A stretch of DNA of 6,174 bases from Candidatus Hodarchaeota archaeon (GTDB lineage Archaea; Asgardarchaeota; Heimdallarchaeia; Hodarchaeales; YT1-057), in NCBI GenBank assembly GCA_016839955.1, contig JAEOTI010000487.1, positions 1 to 6,174 on the forward strand. Direction: 5' to 3'. A model generated the notes under the pieces. It saw only the letters and a list, made by a program, of their open reading frames with translations. It was not told the origin of the DNA and did not search any database. Positions within the stretch are counted from its first letter, which is position 1. Each line of letters starts with the position of its first letter. The translations under genes and the position numbers were made by a program. Of this stretch, positions 1 through 6,174 are shown piece by piece.

Positions 1-3000
1 ATTTATTTTGATCGTTACACAGAGATTAATCTAAGCGTAATATCTATCGAAAAATACTATCTAGAATTTGAGGTGTATAATGGAACAGCTGTTAATCAAG
101 AAAGTGCTGGACTTGAAGGTTGTATGATAACTGTGTATAACACTACTACCACAGTTAATACAACTTATACGAATAATACTGGAAAAGTGAGTATTGAATT
201 AAATCAATCAGGAATGTATAATATCAATGCCTCATATCTAAATTATTCTTGGAATAAGGAAATTAATATCAACCCATTACAAGAGACGACAAATGTAAAA
301 ATCCCATTAGGTAATGTTAAACTCGAGGTTATAACTAAAACAACAAGTAATAATTCAATAATGAAGACAAGTATTACTGTATTTGGGGTAAATGAATATT
401 CGGAAACGATGCTAACTGACAATCAAGGAAAAGCCATTTTTTTCGTCCCACTTGGTAATACAACAATAAAAGTAAAAAAAATGGATTTTGAGGGTGAATA
501 TTCCTTTTCTTTCAAAGAGAGCCAGATATTTCAAGTAGAAATTGTGTTTGATCTTACAGCAACGTTAAAAATCACGGTTGTAGATTCAATTGGGTATCCA
601 ATACCGGGGGTGACAATAACAGGAGTAAATGAATTATTTGGAAACTCAGTTGTTGGAATAACAAACGACCAAGCAGAAATATCCTTCTATGATTTAGTAT
701 GGGGTAATTACTCCATAGTAGTGACTTTCCGAGATTATAATCAGACTTTTTTTATCGCATTTGCTGAAGAAGAGGCAAGAATAACTCTGGGTTTATCAAT
801 TATATTACCACCAGAATTTTTTTCCGATTCTTTTTCAATTACAAAGTGGAGAGGACAAATTAACATAAATATCATCCAATCTTCACAATTTTTGTCTGGA
901 TTCTTAGCAACGACTTTACAAGTTATCGAAACAACTTTTAGTGCTTTATTAATAGCTATTGCAGGCCTTTCATTATTTAGTGTTTCATCAGTAATTTCAC
1001 ATCCAATTACTACAAACTATAGAAACCTGTTCATGGTTAAGACCATTGGAGGTTCAACCAAGCAAGTTAACTACATCATAGTATTTCAAATGGCTTTTAT
1101 TGGACTTATTGCTTGTTTTACAGGGTCTATAATAGGAACAGGGATAATGACAAGCTGGAGGTGGGGAGTAAATATTGGGGGATTGATAATCAAACCAACA
1201 GCAAATATCGGAATAATCATTGGTATAGCCATTGCATCGGTTTTAGTAATCGTTATGAAATCAAAACAGACCGTAGAAAGTGTTTTAGGAGACAGAGAGA
1301 CTGAAATCATATTTGAACAACAATTTGCCCAAATTGAAGCTGAAACACCTCAAGAGACTAGAAAACAGAGATTATATGATTTTTGGGGGAAAATCAAATC
1401 TGACATAATGTTCAGTCGACAATTTGACTACATAAAAGCTGAGGCACCTCAATTCATTTTGACACAAAGACCAAGATTCTTGTCTCCGTTTCTTGTCGTG
1501 TGTGTATTCTCAATATTTATTAGAATCCCTCTAATTCCGAATGTTGCTGGTGCTGATGGGTTTCTAGTGATCTGGCAGGCTCAGCAGATACTTTTAGACA
1601 AAGCTCATTTATGGTTAATTCATCCCTTGTCCTATTTTGGACTTTTTCCATTTTCTGGATACCCAATTGGAACACCCTTTATTTTTGCTATTTTGTTAAC
1701 CATAACGGAAGGGGATGTAACAACTGCATCTTCACTTTTCGTATTAGGATTTTGCCTGGGATCCAGTTATACTTCAACTTTACTGATGAAAGAATTCAGC
1801 GATGAACCCTTAGAGATTATTATCGGAGGAATCCTATATACAAGCATACCTATCTTGTTGCGATTCACATATTTCAGTACTACAGCAAGAACTCCATTCT
1901 TGATCCTTGCGCCGTTGTTTTTCGTGTATCTTAATAGGTGGAGAATGAAGTATAAAATAACAGATTTAATTAAGCTGATATCAGTATTATTTATTTTATT
2001 CCTATTTCATAGAATGGCCTTACCATTTCCAGTGTATTTCCTTGTGACTTTATTTTTCGTTTTTTGGATAGGAATAATGAGAGTAATCTCTAAAAACACC
2101 AGAATATCTTTTTCGACCTTATTATCATTGCATTTCGTGGTGTTAATCCTTATTATCTGGCCAGTGTTATTCTTATCTAGCCTAGATAATCCAATTGTAC
2201 CAACAAATTATATCGATACTTTTGATCTAGGTTCAGAATCCCAGGAATTAAACATTATTGCACAGGAAGTTGTCGATTTTGGAATGGCTTGGGGATTAAT
2301 TCTTTTCTTTGTTTTGATTGCCATTGTTAACGGATTTCGGAAATCAGATCAAGAATTGCATGTTAATCAACAACTATCTAAGTTATTCTTACTTTTCCTT
2401 TTTACCCCCTTTTTATTAACGTTGAACAATCCAACATATGTAGCATTTGTACTGCTGCCAATTCTTACTGTACTTGGAGTAAAAGGCTTCTTTGAAATAA
2501 TATCAGGGACGTATTTCCGAGCAATTTATGGTTGGATAATTGGAATATTCTTGATAATCCTCTGGTCATTCATTTATGAAACAATAAGACCTATCCCTTC
2601 ACTTGTACCCCTTTTTTGCAGTATTGCAATTATTTTATTCCTATCACCGTTTATTAAGAAAGTATCAGAAATAGTAATACCTTCAAGAGCATTGAATAAT
2701 AAACAAATACACAACCTATATGTTATACTCTTCCTGATAACCATAGTGACTCATTCTTTTGTTCTTGTTCAGGTGAGATTAACAGCTCCATCAGAAGATT
2801 ATTTTCCACTCAAATATGTGTCTGATGAGGAAATTAAAATTGCTAATTTTCTAAAATCTCAAGGATTTGGGTTTTTCAGTGCTTATCGAAACTCTGACTT
2901 GGAAATCAGAATAGCAGCTTACTCAGGTTGGTTATGTTTTGAACATTCTGGAATCATGTTAATACTCACAGGAATTTTTCACAATGAAACTGTTATTCAG

Positions 3001-3315
3001 AATGCTACATTGTTACCTCTAAACGAGTGGTTTGAACAGTATATATTCAGGTACTATCATGAGGATCCTTTGTATGATAAACCATTGCGCGTCTGGAGAG
3101 TACTTCTTAACTCAGGATTTGAATCCAGTATAAGCAGAGAAATAATCGAGAAAACTCAGCTAAAATACTTTATAACAAGGAAAAATGATTCCATTGCCTT
3201 CGATTCTGATAATAATGAATTCTTTTCACCATTCATTGATACACTGAAGACTTCACCAAATGCGATTAATGTTTTTGAGACTGAACGGCTTACAGTTTGG
3301 GAGATTAATATCTAA
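1..3315 (+). CDS. FtsX-like permease fused to a GT-C-like multi-spanning membrane protein (5' end outside window)
   Basis: This is a partial gene. The frame has no stop from base 1, so the GTG at 73 is an internal valine and 1104 residues are visible. Residues 21-265 form three beta-rich, carboxypeptidase-regulatory-like repeats with about 11 N-x-S/T sequons, so they are probably extracytoplasmic. Residues 305-420 look like the C-terminal part of an FtsX/MacB permease: helices near 305-332, 357-382 and 402-419, with a cytoplasmic loop containing KTIGGSTKQ (347-355), the usual 'xxxGAS' position. A charged linker (421-492) follows. From 493 there are about 13-14 hydrophobic helices. The first external loop carries GADG (Asp519), then a YPIGTP turn (554-559), resembling GT-C transferases that use lipid-linked sugars. 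Residues 925-1104 form a soluble domain with three more sequons, ending in an 'NVFETERLTVWEI' strand like the tails of such enzymes. No ATPase domain is seen. The permease call is fairly firm. Glycosyltransferase activity is inferred from topology and weak motifs; it could be an inactive GT-C fold or a polymer or lipid transporter. Confidence 0.75.
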   Translation: MYFDRYTEINLSVISIEKYYLEFEVYNGTAVNQESAGLEGCMITVYNTTTTVNTTYTNNTGKVSIELNQSGMYNINASYLNYSWNKEININPLQETTNVKIPLGNVKLEVITKTTSNNSIMKTSITVFGVNEYSETMLTDNQGKAIFFVPLGNTTIKVKKMDFEGEYSFSFKESQIFQVEIVFDLTATLKITVVDSIGYPIPGVTITGVNELFGNSVVGITNDQAEISFYDLVWGNYSIVVTFRDYNQTFFIAFAEEEARITLGLSIILPPEFFSDSFSITKWRGQININIIQSSQFLSGFLATTLQVIETTFSALLIAIAGLSLFSVSSVISHPITTNYRNLFMVKTIGGSTKQVNYIIVFQMAFIGLIACFTGSIIGTGIMTSWRWGVNIGGLIIKPTANIGIIIGIAIASVLVIVMKSKQTVESVLGDRETEIIFEQQFAQIEAETPQETRKQRLYDFWGKIKSDIMFSRQFDYIKAEAPQFILTQRPRFLSPFLVVCVFSIFIRIPLIPNVAGADGFLVIWQAQQILLDKAHLWLIHPLSYFGLFPFSGYPIGTPFIFAILLTITEGDVTTASSLFVLGFCLGSSYTSTLLMKEFSDEPLEIIIGGILYTSIPILLRFTYFSTTARTPFLILAPLFFVYLNRWRMKYKITDLIKLISVLFILFLFHRMALPFPVYFLVTLFFVFWIGIMRVISKNTRISFSTLLSLHFVVLILIIWPVLFLSSLDNPIVPTNYIDTFDLGSESQELNIIAQEVVDFGMAWGLILFFVLIAIVNGFRKSDQELHVNQQLSKLFLLFLFTPFLLTLNNPTYVAFVLLPILTVLGVKGFFEIISGTYFRAIYGWIIGIFLIILWSFIYETIRPIPSLVPLFCSIAIILFLSPFIKKVSEIVIPSRALNNKQIHNLYVILFLITIVTHSFVLVQVRLTAPSEDYFPLKYVSDEEIKIANFLKSQGFGFFSAYRNSDLEIRIAAYSGWLCFEHSGIMLILTGIFHNETVIQNATLLPLNEWFEQYIFRYYHEDPLYDKPLRVWRVLLNSGFESSISREIIEKTQLKYFITRKNDSIAFDSDNNEFFSPFIDTLKTSPNAINVFETERLTVWEINI
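61..795 (+). other. Three tandem extracytoplasmic beta-sandwich-like repeats with many N-glycosylation sequons
   Basis: This is a domain region inside the large membrane protein. Three units of roughly 75-85 residues (about 21-105, 106-185 and 187-265) share one plan: a first strand, a variable loop, a 'T(D/N)xxGxxxI' turn, a hydrophobic strand, then 'G-N/M-Y/T-x-I-x-V/A' and a closing strand. Examples are NNTGKVSIEL...GMYNINA, TDNQGKAIFF...GNTTIKV and TNDQAEISFY...GNYSIVV. The pattern fits carboxypeptidase-regulatory-like or Ig-like folds. Sequons include NGT, two NTT, NNT, NQS, NAS and NYS in the first unit and four more later. In MacB-type permeases the large external domain sits between helix 1 and helix 2, and these repeats lie just before the three C-terminal helices, so they probably belong to that external domain. 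Confidence 0.6.
1303..1470 (+). repeat. Imperfect 23-codon duplicated motif in the linker between the permease and GT-C-like parts
   Basis: Residues 435-457 (EIIFEQQFAQIEAETPQ...) and 468-490 (DIMFSRQFDYIKAEAPQ...) align without gaps and share 11 of 23 residues. The copies start 99 bp, or 33 codons, apart. At the DNA level the core GAAGCTGAAACACCTCAA in copy 1 matches AAAGCTGAGGCACCTCAA in copy 2 at 15 of 18 positions, which supports true duplication over chance. The pattern F-x-x-Q/R-Q-F-x-x-I-x-A-E-x-P-Q is charged and probably helical. It sits on the cytoplasmic side, directly between the last permease helix and the first helix of the GT-C-like part. Confidence 0.6.
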
Positions 3316-3317
3316 TT

Positions 3318-3329
3318 GTCATTAATGAC
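3318..3329. repeat. Perfect 12-bp palindrome in the convergent gap
   Basis: GTCATTAATGAC is a perfect inverted repeat and fills half of the 23-bp space between the stop codons of the two converging genes. As RNA it could only fold as a 4-bp stem with a UUAA loop on either strand. No T-tract follows it in either direction, so terminator function is not demonstrated. It could equally be a protein-binding site or chance. Confidence 0.35.
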
Positions 3330-3338
3330 TCAAGCAAT

Positions 3339-4688
3339 TTAAACAAAGTATTGTGAAGCAACCTCAGATCTGACAAAAATTGATTTTTCACTTATGGGTC
3401 TTGGAATTTCCTTAACCTTCCTAAATTCGATTTTCATGCCCTTACCAAGATGTTTTCGTATAACCCTCTTTAAATCCTCAATCTCTGATTCTGAAAAACT
3501 CGAGTTCGGAATTATTTGTACTTCAACATAATTTTGATCCTGCTGATGTACAAAGTATTCATTAAAACCTCTTACAACTTGAAACAAATGTGGTATGAAT
3601 TCTCCAGGGATCAGTGTTCCATCAGTTGCTCTAATAAAGTCATGAGTTCTACCAATTATTCTTTTGATGGTTGAAAGCGACCGCCCACAACTACATCTCG
3701 AAGTGTCAAACTCTAAAACATCTCCATTTTCATATCTGATGAATGGCATAGCAAAGCTATCAAGATCAGTGATCCTTGAAGGATACATGGTACGATTCTC
3801 TACAGCCGGTTTTTCAATAATAACATGTTCATCAAAGATATGATAATGAGAGGCTTCTTCACATTGGGCTGCCAGTGCATATATTTCGCTACAACCATAT
3901 TGATCATAAACCTTTGCGGAAAAAGCTTTTTCAATGACTTCTCTTTGAAAATCAAACAATCTTTCAGCTGTTGTTTGACAAGTGATAATATTAGGTGCTT
4001 CATACCCATTTTTAAGCATGAAATTTGCTATAATCTGCAAAGTAGAAGGATATCCACGAATAAATCGGATTTTTGAATCCTGAATCCACTTACAAAGGAT
4101 TTCAAGATTAATTGAAGAAAGCTGAAAAGCAGGAAAAAGAACTTCATTTGTCCAAAAAGATTTTATTCGGTTAGATATTGTTTCTTTTTCAAGGAAACCT
4201 CCGAGTGAACCTCCAGCGAGAGCTAGTCTCTGTTCACCAATCCTCATCCCCGTCCATTCCCAATGTCTAGACATAGAGCCCCACGCCCAGCTTTTGGAAA
4301 TTTTATCTCGGATAAACTGGAGGGGGTGACCCGTTGACCCTCCTGTTCTTCCCCTCTGCGTGTGGTGCTTTTTTCGTGAAATTGATAAAAGATCCTTAAA
4401 CTTACACCTTACAATTTCTTTATTCAAGGGAGGAATTGTTTTTAGATCTTCTGCAGATGATATTCGAGTTATGTCGATTTTATGTTTCTTAAATAACCTA
4501 TGATAATAAGGAACAGTTTTATCTGCGAACCTTATAAGAAACTTCATTTTTTTTTCTTGAAACTCTCTTATCTTATCTTCAGACCAGAACTGACTTTTTC
4601 TCAAGAATCTCAGACATTGTACAACTCTTGTTCTAGCTTTAAAGTCATTTAAAGGAAGAATAATACTCTCGAACATGAAGTCTCTCAA
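3339..4688 (-). CDS. CapK/PaaK-like adenylate-forming enzyme (phenylacetate-CoA ligase family)
   Basis: This predicted cytosolic enzyme of 449 residues, a normal length for the family, would activate a carboxylate with ATP to an acyl-adenylate and then pass it to a thiol or another acceptor. The ATP-binding loop is RTGGSTGHP (114-122). A GYPSTLQ segment (212-218) and a 'TTAERL' stretch (239-244) are typical of CapK/PaaK proteins. YDQYGCSE (261-268) is the adenine-binding core. TDLDSFAMPFIRYENGD (307-323) carries the ribose-binding Asp322... region, and IGRTHDFI (345-352) is the hinge to the C-terminal lid. The lid lysine is probably Lys435 in PISEKSI, where family members usually have a GK pair. 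Cys276, His281/283, Cys332 and Cys334 are placed like a possible zinc site. It has no membrane segments or signal peptide. The substrate cannot be read from sequence: phenylacetate is unlikely to be assumed, and CapK-type relatives occur in capsule and surface-polysaccharide loci. It follows the DUF362 gene by 71 bp in the same direction. The TTG start is chosen because of the Shine-Dalgarno sequence at 4696-4703; an ATG four codons in (4676) is the alternative. Confidence 0.88.
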   Translation of the reverse strand: MRDFMFESIILPLNDFKARTRVVQCLRFLRKSQFWSEDKIREFQEKKMKFLIRFADKTVPYYHRLFKKHKIDITRISSAEDLKTIPPLNKEIVRCKFKDLLSISRKKHHTQRGRTGGSTGHPLQFIRDKISKSWAWGSMSRHWEWTGMRIGEQRLALAGGSLGGFLEKETISNRIKSFWTNEVLFPAFQLSSINLEILCKWIQDSKIRFIRGYPSTLQIIANFMLKNGYEAPNIITCQTTAERLFDFQREVIEKAFSAKVYDQYGCSEIYALAAQCEEASHYHIFDEHVIIEKPAVENRTMYPSRITDLDSFAMPFIRYENGDVLEFDTSRCSCGRSLSTIKRIIGRTHDFIRATDGTLIPGEFIPHLFQVVRGFNEYFVHQQDQNYVEVQIIPNSSFSESEIEDLKRVIRKHLGKGMKIEFRKVKEIPRPISEKSIFVRSEVASQYFV

Positions 4689-4695
4689 TAAAATA

Positions 4696-4703
4696 CTTCC
4701 TTC
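4696..4703 (-). promoter_or_regulatory. Shine-Dalgarno sequence supporting the TTG start of the CapK-like gene
   Basis: Read on the minus strand, GAAGGAAG lies 7 bases before TTG (4688-4686). For the in-frame ATG at 4676 the spacing would be 19 bases, which is too far. An in-frame TAA a few codons upstream of the TTG rules out a longer N-terminus from a farther start. This decides for the TTG with moderate confidence. Confidence 0.55.
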
Positions 4704-4745
4704 GCATTTCCATTACTGATTATGTGCCTGACCCGTGCCCTATCG

Positions 4746-4759
4746 ACTCTTTTAAGAGT
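4746..4759 (-). other. Small hairpin immediately after the DUF362 stop codon
   Basis: On the minus strand ACTCT-TAAA-AGAGT can form a 5-bp stem with a 4-base loop, starting at the base after the TAA stop. There is no T-run behind it. The stem is short and A/T-rich, so it is at most a weak processing or attenuation element between the two co-oriented genes. Chance is also plausible. Confidence 0.25.
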
Positions 4760-6174
4760 TTAATTCCAACCATTGGGCCTGAGAAATTTTCTTGAATTCT
4801 TTTTAAGCCAAGCTGATTGATCTACTCTTTTTCCGTTAATAAAGAAGTCTAAATCTTCAAATTCCTCAAGTGAAGTTAATTTGAATTGTCTGAGCTTGAA
4901 TGCTCGGATTAAGAATCTGATATCTTTGGGATCATAACCTATTAGCTTTGAAGCCAAGATATCTACCGCGACAGGGTCAAAACCTCCAAAAATGAGTCCT
5001 AAATTATTGGATTTTGGTTCTAAGGGGCCATTACCTTCTCCTGCTACTATAGCATCAACGATACTTAACAAAATTCTTTGTTTCTTTTCTTGTAATTCAC
5101 CCTTCGTATCTGAATGTAGAATAATTTTCATTATATCAACGATTGTTCTATCAATTGTTCTATTCCCTTCCCACCTTCCTTGTTTCACTTTATCTGGAAA
5201 TGGTTTGATAACTGCAGAAATTTCCAGTAAGGCTCGAAAAAACAGAGACATATTTCGTGAAAAAAAGGATTGATGATGATTGGAAAAATCCTTTAATCTA
5301 CTGATCCAATTCTTGCGAAGAGATGGATTTGGATATTCATCCCCTCCATCATTCGGAGTACCAGTCGTGTAGTGGGGTAATCCATCCTTTTTGCCACAGA
5401 GGCCGATGAAAGACTTCATTGAGTTTGTTAAACCAGATAATTTGTGTGTTTTTATTTTAGGTAAAGTGATTATTAAATCTGCTTCGAAAAGGGAATTGCA
5501 GATTAAGTATTTATGATGTCCTTCATAATGATAATTCTCCATTTCCAATGGATCGTATTGAGTTACTCTGAAACGATTAAAATAGTCAATAGGAAGGTTA
5601 TTAAACTCACTAAATTGACCCAAATCTACAAGCGTGTATCCTCTTGGATCACCATCTAATTTTTCTCTCTTCGGTACCTTGGAGAGTGTTATTCCCTTTG
5701 TACTTTCCAATCGAAAGTCAATAAATTCAATTTTGTTTCCATATTCAATGTTATCATAAAAATCTAAGATTTGATTTATTCCTGATTGAGTTCTTATTTT
5801 TAAAATGTCTGCACCTTGTATTGGGGAATCTCCAATTATGACAGTGCCTTTTCCTTTCTCAATTGCCTTTAGACAATAATCAGTAACCGCACGAATGTAT
5901 GATCCATGCGTTATTAATACATCAGGATCAGCTTCAAGAGTAGGAGACCAATGATAGACAAAGTTTGGTTTGATTAGGATGACAGAATCAGGATTTACCA
6001 AATCTGAAATAGGATTCCATTCAGGCGATCCAAAATGGTTACCATCTAGAGATAGATCATAGAATAACTCTCGAACAGCCTGATAGATTCCATTTTCTTT
6101 ACAGAAATCATTTCCCAAGCTGTACTCAGGGAATTTCACAGGTGGATGGAAAGGGGGTATAATTTGATGATAGC
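4760..6174 (-). CDS. DUF362 family protein (5' end probably outside window)
   Basis: The reading frame runs from the right edge without a stop. The GTG at 6139 gives 459 residues, but the codons before it read IIPPFHPP and continue as VKFPEY. I recall a 'PPFHP..xYPEY' stretch in long DUF362 proteins, and no Shine-Dalgarno precedes the GTG, so the true start is probably beyond 6174. Counting from the GTG: VREL...GSPEWNP (22-43), IKPNFV (56-61), GDSP (103-106), then the family core LPKIKTHKLSGLTNSMK (226-242) with GLCGKK (246-251). DAIVAGEGNGPLEP (362-375) and GGFDPVAVD (385-393) follow. All are conserved DUF362 landmarks in the expected order. It lacks the ferredoxin-like Cys cluster that some DUF362 proteins carry, and has no membrane helices in the visible part. 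Biochemical function is unknown to me. The position 71 bp upstream of the CapK-like gene suggests a shared transcript and pathway. Confidence 0.85.
   Translation of the reverse strand, partial: YHQIIPPFHPPVKFPEYSLGNDFCKENGIYQAVRELFYDLSLDGNHFGSPEWNPISDLVNPDSVILIKPNFVYHWSPTLEADPDVLITHGSYIRAVTDYCLKAIEKGKGTVIIGDSPIQGADILKIRTQSGINQILDFYDNIEYGNKIEFIDFRLESTKGITLSKVPKREKLDGDPRGYTLVDLGQFSEFNNLPIDYFNRFRVTQYDPLEMENYHYEGHHKYLICNSLFEADLIITLPKIKTHKLSGLTNSMKSFIGLCGKKDGLPHYTTGTPNDGGDEYPNPSLRKNWISRLKDFSNHHQSFFSRNMSLFFRALLEISAVIKPFPDKVKQGRWEGNRTIDRTIVDIMKIILHSDTKGELQEKKQRILLSIVDAIVAGEGNGPLEPKSNNLGLIFGGFDPVAVDILASKLIGYDPKDIRFLIRAFKLRQFKLTSLEEFEDLDFFINGKRVDQSAWLKKNSRKFLRPNGWN

Noticed and set aside
73..75. GTG as the start codon of the large membrane protein
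   Set aside because: The same frame is open from base 1 and the upstream residues (E-I-N-L-S-V-I-S-I-E-K-Y-Y) continue the beta-rich pattern. No Shine-Dalgarno precedes it, and the first helix of the permease domain would be missing.
1086..1310. Minus-strand ORF of 74 codons, and the overlapping plus-strand ORF at 1113-1304
   Set aside because: Both lie inside the permease helices in other frames, and their composition is a by-product of that coding sequence.
1303..1470. Possible assembly error joining two separate genes
   Set aside because: The frame is continuous, the linker has ordinary composition, and a motif is repeated on both sides of the junction. This favours a genuine single gene, although reads were not available to confirm it.
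3825..4076. Plus-strand ORF of 83 codons
   Set aside because: It lies wholly antisense to the core of the CapK-like gene, across conserved motifs, and has no recognisable domain or ribosome-binding site.
4992..5273. Plus-strand ORF of 93 codons
   Set aside because: It is antisense to conserved DUF362 coding sequence. Its hydrophobic look comes from the complementary frame.
1..6174. CRISPR array, tRNA or rRNA genes, transposase, inverted terminal repeats
   Set aside because: No regularly spaced repeats, tRNA-like cloverleaf, rRNA segments or transposase motifs were seen on either strand. Nearly the whole window is coding.

Overview
The window is AT-rich DNA with three large genes, none of them complete RNA, phage or mobile-element genes. 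Protein style suggests an archaeon. The cues are an extracytoplasmic region crowded with N-x-S/T sequons, carboxypeptidase-regulatory-like beta repeats attached to an FtsX-type permease, frequent AGA/AGG arginine codons, and GTG/TTG initiation candidates. An Asgard lineage is my best guess. It is an inference from style only, because no rRNA or marker gene is present.

Layout. From the left edge to 3315, on the plus strand, runs a very large membrane protein whose N-terminus lies outside the window. In order it has three extracytoplasmic beta-sandwich-like repeats, the last three helices of an FtsX/MacB-type permease domain, a charged linker containing a duplicated motif, and about 13-14 further transmembrane helices. 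It ends in a C-terminal soluble domain that looks like a polytopic GT-C-type glycosyltransferase. A 23-bp gap holding a perfect 12-bp palindrome separates it from a convergent gene pair on the minus strand. That pair is transcribed from the right edge leftwards. First comes a DUF362 protein, whose reading frame is open to the window edge, so its start is probably outside. After 71 bp comes a CapK/PaaK-like adenylate-forming enzyme with a likely TTG start and a good Shine-Dalgarno sequence.

How they may work together. The DUF362 gene and the CapK-like gene are probably co-transcribed and may act together on a carboxylic-acid substrate, perhaps in making a cell-surface glycan or other envelope compound. 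The membrane protein opposite would act at the cell surface. This functional link is inferred from family tendencies and proximity. The strands are opposite, so there is no operon evidence tying the membrane protein to the other two. The most unusual item is the apparent single-chain fusion of an FtsX-like permease with a GT-C-like membrane glycosyltransferase.
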